Shown: one piece after another, positions 53,800-62,992 of the stretch | Numbering within the stretch: position 1 is the first letter of the stretch | Layout of the letters: every line of letters starts with the position of its first letter | DNA from: Acididesulfobacillus acetoxydans | GTDB lineage: Bacteria > Bacillota > Desulfitobacteriia > Desulfitobacteriales > Desulfitobacteriaceae | Length of the DNA stretch: 64,000 nt | Assembly (NCBI RefSeq): GCF_902729405.1 | Contig: NZ_LR746496.1 | Coordinates: forward strand, 496,001 to 560,000 | Direction of reading: 5' to 3' | The notes under the pieces: generated by a model | Databases searched by the model: none | What the model was told of the DNA's origin: nothing | Seen by the model: only the letters and a program-made list of their open reading frames with translations | Translations under genes and position numbers: made by a program

Positions 53800-55016
53800 A
53801 AAGGCGGTTGCTCCTCGTCCTGGCCTTGATTCTTACTTTGTCCTTAGGCGGCTGTTGGGGGAAAGTCGAGGTCGACCAGCTGGGTTTTGTCTTGGCCATT
53901 GGGATCGACCCGGGGAGGAGCCCGGGCACTTATGATGTGACCTACCAGATGGGGCTGCCCAAAGCGAGCCAGGGGGGCGGCGGCAGCAACCTGGACAACA
54001 TGACCCTGACCGTCCAAGCCCGGAGCATGCGCGAGAGCGTGCAGAAGGTCTACAATATCGCCAGCCGGCGGCCCTTTGTCGGTACGGTCAAAGTCATCGT
54101 CTTGGGTGAAGACTTGGCCAAAGAAGGAGTCAACAGGATTATCGACTTCTTCCAACGCTATTATGAATTCCGGCGCACGGTTTTTCTGGTACTTGCCCAA
54201 GGTAAAGCGTCTGACCTCCTCGACGTCCAAACTCAGCATGAGAAAATGCCGGCTCTCAGCCTGCAGGGGTTTATGCAAGAAGCGGGCTCGACTTCCACCT
54301 TTCCGGTGACGCGTTTGGGGCATTATCTGACGGTCCTGGGTTCGGGCATTGAAGCTCCCGTGATTCCCGTGGCCAACCCGCTCAAATCCGGGCAGGAAGG
54401 GGTCCGCTATCAGGCCAAGACGCCCGGGCAGGCCGAGGAGGTCCACGTAGGCGGGGCGGGGGTTCTGAACGGGGATAAGTTAGTCAGTATCCTGACGGAA
54501 GAGGAAACCAGAGGTTATATGTGGCTGCAAAATGAGGTGAAACATCGTTCTATTACGGCGGAGCTCCCGGGCCACAACGGGCAGTATTTCGCCAGTGCCC
54601 GGATTATCACGACTCATACGGCTTTTCGGCTGGAACCCGACGTGAACGGCGGCTACAGCCTGCACTACACAATTACGGGAAAATGGGATCTGGATGAATT
54701 TTACGGTCCGCAAAAACGTTTAACGCCGAGCGAGTGGCTGACTACAACTGCCCCTGTAGTCAACAAGGCGTTTACCCAGGTGATCCAACAGGAATGTGAG
54801 GCGGCTTTAAGGAAAAGCCGTGAGCTAAAATTGGATTTCTTGGGCATCGGAAGGATCATAGAGGAACAGAACCCGGCCTACTGGAAAGAAATTCGCAATC
54901 ACTGGCAAGCCACTCTGCCCGATTTCCCGGTGACGGTCCATATCCGGATCGCGCCGGAAAACGCCGGTTCATCTTTTGCCCCTCCGACTAATCCTCCGGG
55001 TACGGGGCAAGACTAG
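53796..55016 (+). CDS. gerAC: Spore germination protein GerA family, C subunit (lipoprotein)
   Basis: The 406-residue protein starts MKRRLLLVLALILTLSLGGC, a lipoprotein signal with Cys20 as the lipidation site. The GerC pattern WGKVEVDQLGFVLAIGID and VPVT-type beta segments follow. I start at the ATG at 53796, overlapping gerAB. It completes an A-B-C operon. Confidence 0.93.
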   Translation: MKRRLLLVLALILTLSLGGCWGKVEVDQLGFVLAIGIDPGRSPGTYDVTYQMGLPKASQGGGGSNLDNMTLTVQARSMRESVQKVYNIASRRPFVGTVKVIVLGEDLAKEGVNRIIDFFQRYYEFRRTVFLVLAQGKASDLLDVQTQHEKMPALSLQGFMQEAGSTSTFPVTRLGHYLTVLGSGIEAPVIPVANPLKSGQEGVRYQAKTPGQAEEVHVGGAGVLNGDKLVSILTEEETRGYMWLQNEVKHRSITAELPGHNGQYFASARIITTHTAFRLEPDVNGGYSLHYTITGKWDLDEFYGPQKRLTPSEWLTTTAPVVNKAFTQVIQQECEAALRKSRELKLDFLGIGRIIEEQNPAYWKEIRNHWQATLPDFPVTVHIRIAPENAGSSFAPPTNPPGTGQD

Positions 55017-55120
55017 AGGAAGGCGTTGAAGAAGAACATTGAAGAAGAACATTGAAGAAAAGCATTGACGGGATCCGACCGGGTGACGGATTCCGGCCAG
55101 ACAGGAGGCGGAGGTTCGGT

Positions 55121-55330
55121 ATGAAGGCAGAGGTATATCCTGTTTGCCGCCAATGCGGGGAGGTCCCCCGCTGCGGTTTATTTGACGGGTTTCGTATTCA
55201 CGGGCGCTTTTTTTGCACAGAGTGCCAGGAACGCTTGCTTAGCGCGGAGATCGGGTCCCCTTTTTACCTGGAGATGGCGGCGGGGTTGAAAGAAGCGTTA
55301 CGGCAGAAGCGCAGCGGCGGCGGTTTCTGA
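55121..55330 (+). CDS. Anti-sigma-G factor Gin (CsfB) family
   Basis: The 69-residue zinc-binding protein has CRQCGEVPRCGLFDGFRIHG..FCTECQE, the Gin pattern of two Cys-x2-Cys pairs around a short beta region. Gin inhibits sigma-G (and sigma-E) at the wrong time or place during sporulation. The ATG at 55121 has GGAGGCGGAGG upstream. Position before the Orn/Lys decarboxylase gene matches csfB in Bacillus. From 55331 to 55604 I see only a possible TACAAT -10 box. Confidence 0.8.
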   Translation: MKAEVYPVCRQCGEVPRCGLFDGFRIHGRFFCTECQERLLSAEIGSPFYLEMAAGLKEALRQKRSGGGF

Positions 55331-55604
55331 ACGGTCCTTACTTGCCTTGTGACTATTCGAGGGTTAAGAAGTTCTGGAAAAGGCGGGTTCCGTTGAGCGC
55401 AGCGCACGCTTTCCGCGAGGGACGGTTCGCTTAGCCAGCCCGGCAATCACTTTTGCGCGATGGGGACTTACTCTCGTATAGTTGCCCCGCTTGAGGCGGA
55501 AGGTGGGGTTTCCCGGTTGCCGGCGGATGAAATATGACTCAATCTGTGATACAATAAAACGAGGTGATTCCCCAAAGTGATTCCCCGGGACAGGGGGTTG
55601 TCCG

Positions 55605-57023
55605 GTGTCGGCTCTGGATAAAGCACTGAAACATTACCTGGAACAAGGGTACCGCTCTTTCCATACCCCCGGGCATAAGGGGAAGCGGGAGTTTTTCGCG
55701 GATTGGGATTTTCCGGGTTGGGACTTGACGGAACTACCCGGGCTAGACCGGCTGCACTGTGCCGAAGGGGTTGTTGCGCGGGCCCAGAGGCGGGTGGCCG
55801 AGATATTCGGCGCCGAGGAGAGCTATTTTCTGGTTAACGGCGCCACGGTGGGTAACCAGGCTATGTTCTTAGCTCTGGCCGAGCCCCGGGGGAAAGTGCT
55901 CATCCAGCGGCAGGCTCATCGTTCTGTGATGTCCGCCCTGGTTCTGAGCGGACAGATGCCCGAATATCTGCCGGGGGTTGTGCATCCTGATTTTAATCTG
56001 CCGTTGGGTGTGGACTGCCAAGGGGGCCTGTCCTGCCTGCGGGGGACGAGCGTCTGGCATTTTACTTACCCGAGTTATTTCGGGACAACGATGGATTTGG
56101 GCTTTTTTCTGCAGGAAAGGGAACGGAATTTTCCGGATCTGCCCGTCCTGGTCGATCAAGCGCACGGCGCCCATTATGTGCATGATTTTTTTCCGGCCAG
56201 TGCGTTAAAACTGGGGGCGGATCTTGTCCTGCACAGCAGTCACAAGACTTTGAGCGCCCTTACCCAAGCGGCGCTCCTGCACGTTCAAGGGCAGCGGGTC
56301 AGCCGCAGCCGGGTGCGTCAGGCTCTTGAGCTCTTGGAAACGTCGAGTCCCAGTTATCTGCTAATGGCTTCTTTGGCCAGGGCGGCGGAATTTGCCCGGG
56401 TCAGGGAGCGCTGGCTGAGGCTCCGGGAAGAAGTGGACTCATTGAGGCGGCGGGTGCGGGGACTGCGCCTGCTGACAGCCGCCGATGCCGGGAGTTACGG
56501 TATCGAAGAGGTGGACTGGTCCAAGATCCTGGTGAATACAAGGCCCATTGGGTTAAGGGCAGCGGAATGTGTCGAAATCTTACGCCGGGAGTACCACATC
56601 GAACCGGAACTTTGGGATGAAGAGAATATTCTCTTTGTCTTGGGGATCGGGAACAGCCCGGACGAAGTCAGAGCCCTGAGTATAGGCTTGCAAGCATTGG
56701 TCCGAAGAGCGGCCGCGGGTGGATTCAAAACGGCTGCGAGAGCCGAGTTAACGGATCCTTTGCTCTTCTTACCGCCCTATCCTCCCCAGCGCTGTTCTCC
56801 CCGGGACGCGTTTTTGGCTCCCAAGCGCCAAGTTCACTTGAGGGACGCCTTGGGACGAATTTCCGCCGAGAGCGTTTCTCCTTATCCGCCGGGGATTCCG
56901 CTGATCGTCATGGGGGAAGAAATTACGCCGCCGGTGCTGGAGGTTCTGGAGCGGCCGGATATTCACTGGCAAGGCTGGGAAGATTTTGCCGGCAAAAAGA
57001 TTTGGGTTTTGGACGGGGTGTAA
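55605..57023 (+). CDS. Orn/Lys/Arg decarboxylase family PLP enzyme (YaaO-like)
   Basis: The PLP fold-type I enzyme shows FHTPGHKG near residue 20, GATVGNQAMFLAL, VDQAHGAHY and the Schiff-base lysine in HSSHKTLSALTQAA. The C-terminal domain has LRDALGRISAESVSPYPPGIP. Length is 472 residues, the short Bacillus YaaO/SpeA type. Substrate (arginine or lysine) cannot be told. The GTG start follows AGGGGG. Its place before holB is conserved. Confidence 0.92.
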   Translation: MSALDKALKHYLEQGYRSFHTPGHKGKREFFADWDFPGWDLTELPGLDRLHCAEGVVARAQRRVAEIFGAEESYFLVNGATVGNQAMFLALAEPRGKVLIQRQAHRSVMSALVLSGQMPEYLPGVVHPDFNLPLGVDCQGGLSCLRGTSVWHFTYPSYFGTTMDLGFFLQERERNFPDLPVLVDQAHGAHYVHDFFPASALKLGADLVLHSSHKTLSALTQAALLHVQGQRVSRSRVRQALELLETSSPSYLLMASLARAAEFARVRERWLRLREEVDSLRRRVRGLRLLTAADAGSYGIEEVDWSKILVNTRPIGLRAAECVEILRREYHIEPELWDEENILFVLGIGNSPDEVRALSIGLQALVRRAAAGGFKTAARAELTDPLLFLPPYPPQRCSPRDAFLAPKRQVHLRDALGRISAESVSPYPPGIPLIVMGEEITPPVLEVLERPDIHWQGWEDFAGKKIWVLDGV

Positions 57024-57025
57024 GG

Positions 57026-57904
57026 ATGGAACCTCAGCCTGCTTTTTGGGAAAAGGCGGCTTACAAAGGCCGGTTGAGCCATTTGTTGCTCTTCCACGGG
57101 GGAAGCGCCGGGACGCGGCGGAGCGCGGCTTTGCGTCTGGCCCGTATTTTGAATTGTTTAGGGCCGCAGGATGAGAGGCCCTGCGAGGTCTGCTCGGCTT
57201 GCCGCAGGATTCTTTCGGGTCATCATCCCGACGTAACGGTCATGGGGCCGCAGAAGGCATCCCTTGGAATCGAACAGGTTTTGGCTTGGCAGGAGAAAAT
57301 TTACCGCAAACCTTATGAAGGGAAGTTTAAAGTTTTTCTACTGGAAGAGGCGGATTTGCTGACCGTTCCGGCCGCCAACGCTTTGCTGAAAGTCATTGAG
57401 GAGCCGCCGCCGGTCACCGTCATTGTTCTCAGCGCGCAAAATCAGGAAAGTCTTTTACCGACGGTTCGCAGCAGGGCCCAAAGCATCTATTTCCCGCCGC
57501 CGGGTTTAACGGAGTGGGCCGGGCTGCGGGGAGAGGGAAGTAAGGAAGAGGCTGCCGAAGCTTTTCGGCTCGGCGGCGGCACGGCCGCTTTGGCGGAACG
57601 GATCCTGGCCTTGGGGGTGGACAATGTCCGCTCCTGGCTTGGGCGCTATCGCCAAGCCGTGGCAGCGGGTGATTTTTTGCGGCTGTTTCCCCTGTTCCCG
57701 TTGGAGAAAGAGCAGGCCGTGGTTTATTTGCAGGTCATGGCTGTCCGGATCACCGCCGGGCTGCCGGAGGGCCGTTACCCGGCGGCAAGCTTGCCCCCCA
57801 TTCGCCGGGCTCTGGACAACATCCGGCGGCAGGCCAATCCCCGCCTGGTTTTGGAAGTTTTGGCCTTGGAACTGTTCCAAGAAGGAGGAATTCAGGGTGG
57901 TTGA
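57026..57904 (+). CDS. holB: DNA polymerase III delta-prime subunit
   Basis: The 292-residue clamp-loader subunit has the zinc module CEVCSACRRILSGHHPDV and LLEEADLLTVPAANALLKVIEEPP. As usual for delta-prime, the nucleotide loop (HGGSAGTRRSAAL) lacks a proper Walker A lysine. It starts 2 bp after the decarboxylase gene and overlaps ricT by 8 bp. In Bacillus, tmk and yaaQR lie here; they are absent. Confidence 0.92.
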   Translation: MEPQPAFWEKAAYKGRLSHLLLFHGGSAGTRRSAALRLARILNCLGPQDERPCEVCSACRRILSGHHPDVTVMGPQKASLGIEQVLAWQEKIYRKPYEGKFKVFLLEEADLLTVPAANALLKVIEEPPPVTVIVLSAQNQESLLPTVRSRAQSIYFPPPGLTEWAGLRGEGSKEEAAEAFRLGGGTAALAERILALGVDNVRSWLGRYRQAVAAGDFLRLFPLFPLEKEQAVVYLQVMAVRITAGLPEGRYPAASLPPIRRALDNIRRQANPRLVLEVLALELFQEGGIQGG

Positions 57905-58889
57905 GGTGGTGGGAGTCCGTTTTAAAGCCGCGGGCAAGATATATTACTTTTCTCCGGGGGAATTGGAACTTTCGGCCTCCGACAAGGCGATCGTCGAGAC
58001 GGCCAGAGGGGTCGAGTTTGGGGAAATTGTCATTCCCCCGCGCCGGGTCGAGGACGAGGAGTTGGTTCTTCCCCTTAAACAGGTGATCCGTAAAGCCACT
58101 GCCGAGGACGAACGGATTCTGGAAGCAAATCGGAGCAAAGAAAAAGACGCCTTTCAAATCTGTTTGCACAAGATTGCCGACCATGGTCTGCCTATGAAGT
58201 TGATAGATGTCGAATACACTTTTGACGGCAATAAGATTATCTTTTCTTTTACCGCGGAAGGCAGAGTAGACTTCCGCGAGCTTGTCAAGGATCTGGCGGC
58301 GGTTTTTCGCACCCGGATCGAACTGCGCCAGATTGGGGTGAGAGATGAGGCCAAGATGCTGGGCGGGGTGGGCTCCTGTGGCAGGGTGCTTTGCTGTGCT
58401 TCGTTCTTGGGGGATTTTGAGCCGGTTTCCATCCGCATGGCCAAAGACCAAAAACTTTCGCTCAATCCGACGAAGATTTCCGGCATTTGCGGCCGTCTTA
58501 TGTGCTGCCTCAAATACGAAAATGACTGCTATGGGTGTTGCGCGGACAGAGAACCGGCCCCCGCTTTTCCCAATCAGGATGCTTATTTCAGCGCGGAGGG
58601 AGAAGGGGATGAGGTTCGTCCCGCCCTGGCCAAGCCGGAGCGGGTTCCTCACGGGGCCGGTTTTGGGACGAGGACGCGGGCCAATGACAAACACGGTGAA
58701 AAGTACAATGATAAGCGCGAAGATAAGCGCATCGACAGGCAGGAGGATAAGCGCGGCGACAAGCAGACGGACAGACATGAGCTTAAGCAGGAGGCCAAAA
58801 AAACCGTTCCTGCCGGCGTGCAGGTCTCCGCTCCGCGGTCCCCTCACCGGAAAGGAGAAAAGGCGAAAGGAAAGAGTGAGCGGGTATGA
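57897..58889 (+). CDS. ricT: RicT (YaaT), PSP1-domain regulator
   Basis: The PSP1 domain includes EFGEIVIPPR and DFRELVKDLAAVFRTRIELRQIG. Cys-rich segments GSCGRVLCC and ICGRLMCCLKYENDCYGCC follow; these cysteines carry the Fe-S clusters in the RicA-RicF-RicT complex that tunes RNase Y processing and development. The GTG at 57897 has AAGGAGG 8 bases upstream. The C-terminal 70 residues are an unusual DKR/DKQ/DRQ-rich charged tail not needed by the family. It overlaps yabA by 4 bp. Confidence 0.9.
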   Translation: MVEVVGVRFKAAGKIYYFSPGELELSASDKAIVETARGVEFGEIVIPPRRVEDEELVLPLKQVIRKATAEDERILEANRSKEKDAFQICLHKIADHGLPMKLIDVEYTFDGNKIIFSFTAEGRVDFRELVKDLAAVFRTRIELRQIGVRDEAKMLGGVGSCGRVLCCASFLGDFEPVSIRMAKDQKLSLNPTKISGICGRLMCCLKYENDCYGCCADREPAPAFPNQDAYFSAEGEGDEVRPALAKPERVPHGAGFGTRTRANDKHGEKYNDKREDKRIDRQEDKRGDKQTDRHELKQEAKKTVPAGVQVSAPRSPHRKGEKAKGKSERV

Positions 58890-59197
58890 GCCAATTGACT
58901 CAGGCCATCAGCGAGGTCCAGGAGCGGCTTGGCTCTTTACAGGACGAAATCGAACGCCTGAAGCGCTATGTTGAGGCGCTGGAGGAGGAGAACATCCGTC
59001 TGAAACGGGAATTGTGCGCCGTCCCCGAACAGGAAACCAACCGGGTGATAGCCAATGCGGAGCGGCTGCAGGGTGTCGGACGCGAAAACCTGATGAAGTT
59101 GTACAGAGAAGGATTTCACGTCTGCCACCTGCATTTCGGACAGCCCTTGGAGGACGGTGATTGTCTGTTTTGCAGGGCATTTTTGCGGAGAGACTAA
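58886..59197 (+). CDS. yabA: Replication initiation control protein YabA
   Basis: YabA binds DnaA and DnaN and restrains over-initiation. The 103-residue protein has an N-terminal leucine-zipper coiled coil (VQERLGSLQDEIERLKRYV and onwards) and a C-terminal zinc module HVCHLHFGQP..DCLFC. Neighbours ricT and rsmI are as in Bacillus. Confidence 0.92.
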   Translation: MSQLTQAISEVQERLGSLQDEIERLKRYVEALEEENIRLKRELCAVPEQETNRVIANAERLQGVGRENLMKLYREGFHVCHLHFGQPLEDGDCLFCRAFLRRD

Positions 59198-59258
59198 AAC
59201 GGATTAAGGCGAGCTAAAACGGCTCACAACGGATTAAACGGCCTGAGGAGAGTGGCCC

Positions 59259-60095
59259 ATGCCGGAGAAAGGGAAGCTTTTTGTCTGTGCGACGCCGATT
59301 GGGAATTTGGGGGACATCACTCTGCGGGTACTCGATACTTTGCGGGCAGTGGATTTGATAGCGGCGGAGGATACCCGTCACTCCCGCAAGCTGCTTCAAC
59401 ATTACGAAATTGAGACGCCGCTCACAAGTTACCACGAACATAACGAAAAAGGCAAAGCCCGGAGCTTGCTCGCTCGCCTCAGGGCAGGACAGCAGATAGC
59501 GCTGATCTCTGACGCGGGTATGCCCGGAATATCCGACCCGGGGGCGGAAATCATCTCTCTGTGCTATGAGGAGCAAATCGCGGTAGATGTTTTGCCGGGG
59601 GCCAATGCCGCTTTGACAGGCCTTGTTTTGAGCGGGCTCCCGGCGGAGCGCTTCGCTTTTGTGGGTTTTTTGCCTGCGGCCGCCGCGGAGCGCAGGCGCG
59701 AGTTAGAGAAGTTCGTCCGGCTTCCCCTGACCCTCGTCTTTTATGAAGCGCCGCACCGTCTGGCGGAGAGTTTGACGGATATGCTGGCCGCCTTGGGAGA
59801 ACGGCAGGCGGCCGTGGTCCGGGAACTGACGAAAGTGTACCAGACCGTGCATAGGGGGACTCTTAAAAGCCTGGCCGAGGATTTTTCCGAAAATCCGCCC
59901 AGAGGGGAGTGTTGTGTATTTGTCGAGCCGTGTACACCGGAGGTCCGGGCAGGGGGTCCGGCGGAGTGGCGGCGGGAAGTCGAGGCCAGGATGGCTCTGG
60001 GATTGTCTCCGCAAGAGGCGATGAAGGAAGTGGCCAAAGACTACGGAACTAGCAAACGGGAGGTCTATCGGGCGGTTCTGGCTGGGAAGAGGTGA
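59259..60095 (+). CDS. rsmI: 16S rRNA (cytidine-1402-2'-O) methyltransferase RsmI
   Basis: RsmI methylates the ribose of C1402 in 16S rRNA. The 278-residue SAM-dependent tetrapyrrole-methylase-fold protein has LFVCATPIGNLGDITLRVLD, AEDTRHSRKLL, SDAGMPGISDPG and GFLPAAAAERR. The C-terminal helix-turn-helix-like end (DYGTSKREVYRAV) is also typical. GAGGAG lies before the ATG. Confidence 0.96.
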   Translation: MPEKGKLFVCATPIGNLGDITLRVLDTLRAVDLIAAEDTRHSRKLLQHYEIETPLTSYHEHNEKGKARSLLARLRAGQQIALISDAGMPGISDPGAEIISLCYEEQIAVDVLPGANAALTGLVLSGLPAERFAFVGFLPAAAAERRRELEKFVRLPLTLVFYEAPHRLAESLTDMLAALGERQAAVVRELTKVYQTVHRGTLKSLAEDFSENPPRGECCVFVEPCTPEVRAGGPAEWRREVEARMALGLSPQEAMKEVAKDYGTSKREVYRAVLAGKR

Positions 60096-60346
60096 GGGGC
60101 CGAGCCGAAAGAGGGATCTCCTCTCGGTAATTGCCCTAAGGCCTTTGCATACTCCGCATCGTCTAAATTTACCGCAGCGTAGAAGGTTTGGGAGCGGGGT
60201 GGAACCGGCAAGGCGGTGCGCCGCGTCCGGTGAACGGTTTTGCCTGAGCCGAAGAGGGTGGGCCTGGAGTCAGGGAAATTGCGGGAGTTATTGAGGCAGG
60301 AGGCATAAAGAGCGGGGGTTTTTGGGCCGGAAGACATGAAGACATG

Positions 60347-60373
60347 AAGAAAGGAAGGTTATTGCAACCTTCC
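60347..60373 (-). terminator. Terminator of abrB
   Basis: GGAAGGTT-GCAAT-AACCTTCC followed by TTTCTTC on the minus strand, about 90 bp past the abrB stop. No gene is visible in 60096-60346. Confidence 0.55.
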
Positions 60374-60460
60374 CGCAAGCATCGCCCAATCGCCCAGTCT
60401 TCAGCTGTCACACAGTCCGATTCTCCCGGCCGGAGGAGCCTGATGATAAGCTTATGTAGG

Positions 60461-60742
60461 TTAGATGACCTCGGTGTCCTCCGTATCGGGGTTGAAGCGA
60501 ATGGATTCGCCCATGGCAATGGCGCATTCACGGCAAACGTTTTTTCCGTGAAAAACTTGGACATCGCTGGCATTACCACAAAAAACACAAGCGGGCTCAT
60601 ATTTTTTGAGGATAATCTTTTCCTGATCGACATAGATTTCGAGCGCGTCTTTTTCATCGATGCCCAGAGTCCTTCTCAGTTCGATTGGAAGCACGACCCG
60701 GCCTAACTCATCGACTTTTCTCACGATTCCGGTTGATTTCAT
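60461..60742 (-). CDS. abrB: AbrB/SpoVT-family transition-state regulator with zinc-ribbon-like C-terminus
   Basis: The N-terminal swapped-hairpin DNA-binding domain reads MKSTGIVRKVDELGRVVLPI and LEIYVDQEKIILKKY. The C-terminal part has CVFCGNASDV..VCREC, a four-cysteine ribbon seen in many clostridial AbrB proteins. I start at the ATG at 60742; a reading from 60778 adds 12 residues before the conserved MKSTG. Length is 93 residues. It is divergent from metG, as in Bacillus. Confidence 0.92.
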   Translation of the reverse strand: MKSTGIVRKVDELGRVVLPIELRRTLGIDEKDALEIYVDQEKIILKKYEPACVFCGNASDVQVFHGKNVCRECAIAMGESIRFNPDTEDTEVI

Positions 60743-60792
60743 CACACAACAACACTCCTCATCAACAACTTTCGACACGAACCTACAACCTT

Positions 60793-60821
60793 ATGATACC
60801 AACGGTTCCATTAAAAGTCAA
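60793..60821 (-). promoter_or_regulatory. abrB promoter
   Basis: On the minus strand TTGACT, 17 bp, TATCAT, about 50 bp before the abrB start. Confidence 0.7.
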
Positions 60822-60955
60822 CATGTTTTTCCCGACTGTGGTTTTTGTATAGGGACTGGGTAATGCTGGGTATACTGGCAAAGATCAACCCAGGCAAGCA
60901 CAATCATGCGGAGGAGGTGTGGGCGTTTTTCTGCCGAAAGTCGCCCGGTGTTTTT

Positions 60956-62992
60956 ATGAAGTTTTATCTTACCACACCGATTTTTTACCCGAATTCTAAC
61001 CCGCATATCGGGACGGCCTACACCACCATCGCGGCGGATGCCTTGGCCCGTTATCACCGCTTGCGGGGAGATGATGTTTTTTTCTTGACCGGAACGGATG
61101 AAAATGCCCAAAAGATCGTACGTACCGCCGAGGAACGTCATACGGATCCCAAGGATTATGTGGATGGGGTGGTGAAGAGTTTTCAAAGGCTGTGGCAGCA
61201 GTTGGACATTTCTTATGATGATTTTATCCGGACTACGGAGGAGAGGCACCACGGGGTAGTGCAGCGGATTTTCACCCGGCTTTTTGAGCAGGGGGACATT
61301 TACAAGTCGGAATATGTCGGTTGGTATTGCACCCCTTGCGAGACATTCTGGACGGAAAGCAAGCTGGTTGACGGGCGCTGCCCGAATCCGGACTGCGGCC
61401 GTGAGGTAGAGCTTCTGAAAGAAGAGAGCTACTTTTTCCGTTTGTCCAAGTACCAAGACGCTCTGCTGCAACACATTCGGGAGCATCCGGAGTTTATCCA
61501 ACCGTTATCCAGGCGTAATGAGATGATTCGTTTTATCGAGGGGGGCTTGGAGGATCTCTGTGTTTCCCGCACCACCTTCTCCTGGGGAATACAGGTTCCG
61601 TTCGATCGGGGGCATGTGGTATATGTTTGGTTGGATGCCTTAATTAACTACATTTCCGCTTTGGGGTACCCGGAAGGCGAAAAATACCGGCATTACTGGC
61701 CGGCTGATCTGCACCTGATGGGCAAAGACATCGTGCGTTTTCACGCGGTGATTTGGCCCATCATCCTTTTGGCCCTGGGGCTTCCGCTGCCTAAGGCGGT
61801 TTATGGGCACGGCTGGTTTCTGGGCAAGGAAGGCGGAAAGATTTCCAAGTCCCGCGGAAACGTGCAGGACGCCTTTGAGCTTATCAGGCGTTATGGCTCA
61901 GATGCAATCCGTTATTTTCTCCTGCGCGAGATGCAGGCGGGCACGGATGGGATTTACGCTGAAGACAAGCTGGTGGAAAAGATCAACAGTGATCTGGCCA
62001 ATGACTTGGGCAACTTTGTCTCCCGGAGTCTGGCGATGCTGGTAAAATACCGGAACGGAGTGGTTCCCGTCCCCGGTGAGGACGGTCCTTGGGAGATTGA
62101 ATTGAAGAATCTGGTTACAGAGGTCCGCCTGGGGGTAGAAGAAGAGATGGCTGGGTTTAATCCGGCGGGTGCCCTCGAGCAGATTTGGCGTTTTGTGGCC
62201 CGTTGCAATAAGTATGTCGACGAGACCGCTCCCTGGGTCTTAGCCAAAAAGGCGGAAGCACAGGGGCGTCTGGATCACGTTCTCAACACGTTTGCGCAGT
62301 GTGTCCGGCTGCTGGCTATCTTTACCGCTCCATTCATGCCCGGCTTGCCGCCCAGGATCGCGGCCCTGCTGGGCAGTTCGGAGGCGGAGTTGATTGATTG
62401 GGAAGGGCTTTCCCGCTGGCAGGCTTTAAAACCCGGAACGAAGGTTGAGAAGGGTGAGCCGCTTTTTCCCCGGGTGGATATGTCTGATTGGGTGAGTCGG
62501 GAAGAGGCTGGGGAGCCGGCCCGGCCTGCCGCCGGGAGCGGCTCCGGCGGGGACGAGCGCGGGAGGGATTTGGATTTAGGAGGAAGACCGGTGGAAGAAA
62601 TTAAGATTGCAGCCAATTGTGCGGAGGTTGAGCCGGTTGAGCCGGCACCCGTTTTCGAACCCATTAAAGAAGAAATTACCATTGACGAGTTTGCCCGCCT
62701 GGACTTTCGGGTGGCCAGAGTGCTGACAGCCGAAAAAGTGGAAAAGACCGATAAACTGCTCAAACTGGAGATCGAAATAGCGGGAGAGGTGCGGACGATT
62801 GTTTCGGGTATCGCGCTCTACTATCGCCCGGAGGAACTGGTGGGGAAACACGTGATCGTCGTCGCCAATCTCAAGCCCGCCAAATTGAGGGGGATTGTGT
62901 CACAGGGCATGATCTTGGCGGCTTCTCACGCCGGAGAACTGGAGGTCTTAACGGTTAATCCGAAAATTCCGGGGGGTGCGCGGGTGAAATGA
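60956..62992 (+). CDS. metG: Methionyl-tRNA synthetase
   Basis: MetRS charges methionine tRNAs. The 678 residues show FYLTTPIFYPNSNPHIGTAY, the zinc knuckle CTPCETFW..CPNPDC (about residues 127-147), and the KMSKS-type loop KISKSRGN. A C-terminal tRNA-binding domain (DFRVARVLTAEKVEKTDKLL) is preceded by a Gly/Glu-rich linker. The ATG at 60956 fits the family start but has no clear ribosome site; GGAGGAGG lies about 40 bases further upstream. It overlaps tatD by 4 bp. Confidence 0.96.
   Translation: MKFYLTTPIFYPNSNPHIGTAYTTIAADALARYHRLRGDDVFFLTGTDENAQKIVRTAEERHTDPKDYVDGVVKSFQRLWQQLDISYDDFIRTTEERHHGVVQRIFTRLFEQGDIYKSEYVGWYCTPCETFWTESKLVDGRCPNPDCGREVELLKEESYFFRLSKYQDALLQHIREHPEFIQPLSRRNEMIRFIEGGLEDLCVSRTTFSWGIQVPFDRGHVVYVWLDALINYISALGYPEGEKYRHYWPADLHLMGKDIVRFHAVIWPIILLALGLPLPKAVYGHGWFLGKEGGKISKSRGNVQDAFELIRRYGSDAIRYFLLREMQAGTDGIYAEDKLVEKINSDLANDLGNFVSRSLAMLVKYRNGVVPVPGEDGPWEIELKNLVTEVRLGVEEEMAGFNPAGALEQIWRFVARCNKYVDETAPWVLAKKAEAQGRLDHVLNTFAQCVRLLAIFTAPFMPGLPPRIAALLGSSEAELIDWEGLSRWQALKPGTKVEKGEPLFPRVDMSDWVSREEAGEPARPAAGSGSGGDERGRDLDLGGRPVEEIKIAANCAEVEPVEPAPVFEPIKEEITIDEFARLDFRVARVLTAEKVEKTDKLLKLEIEIAGEVRTIVSGIALYYRPEELVGKHVIVVANLKPAKLRGIVSQGMILAASHAGELEVLTVNPKIPGGARVK

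Noticed and set aside
57750-58847. 365-codon open frame on the minus strand
   Set aside because: It lies opposite holB and ricT, both strongly supported, and has low-complexity content.
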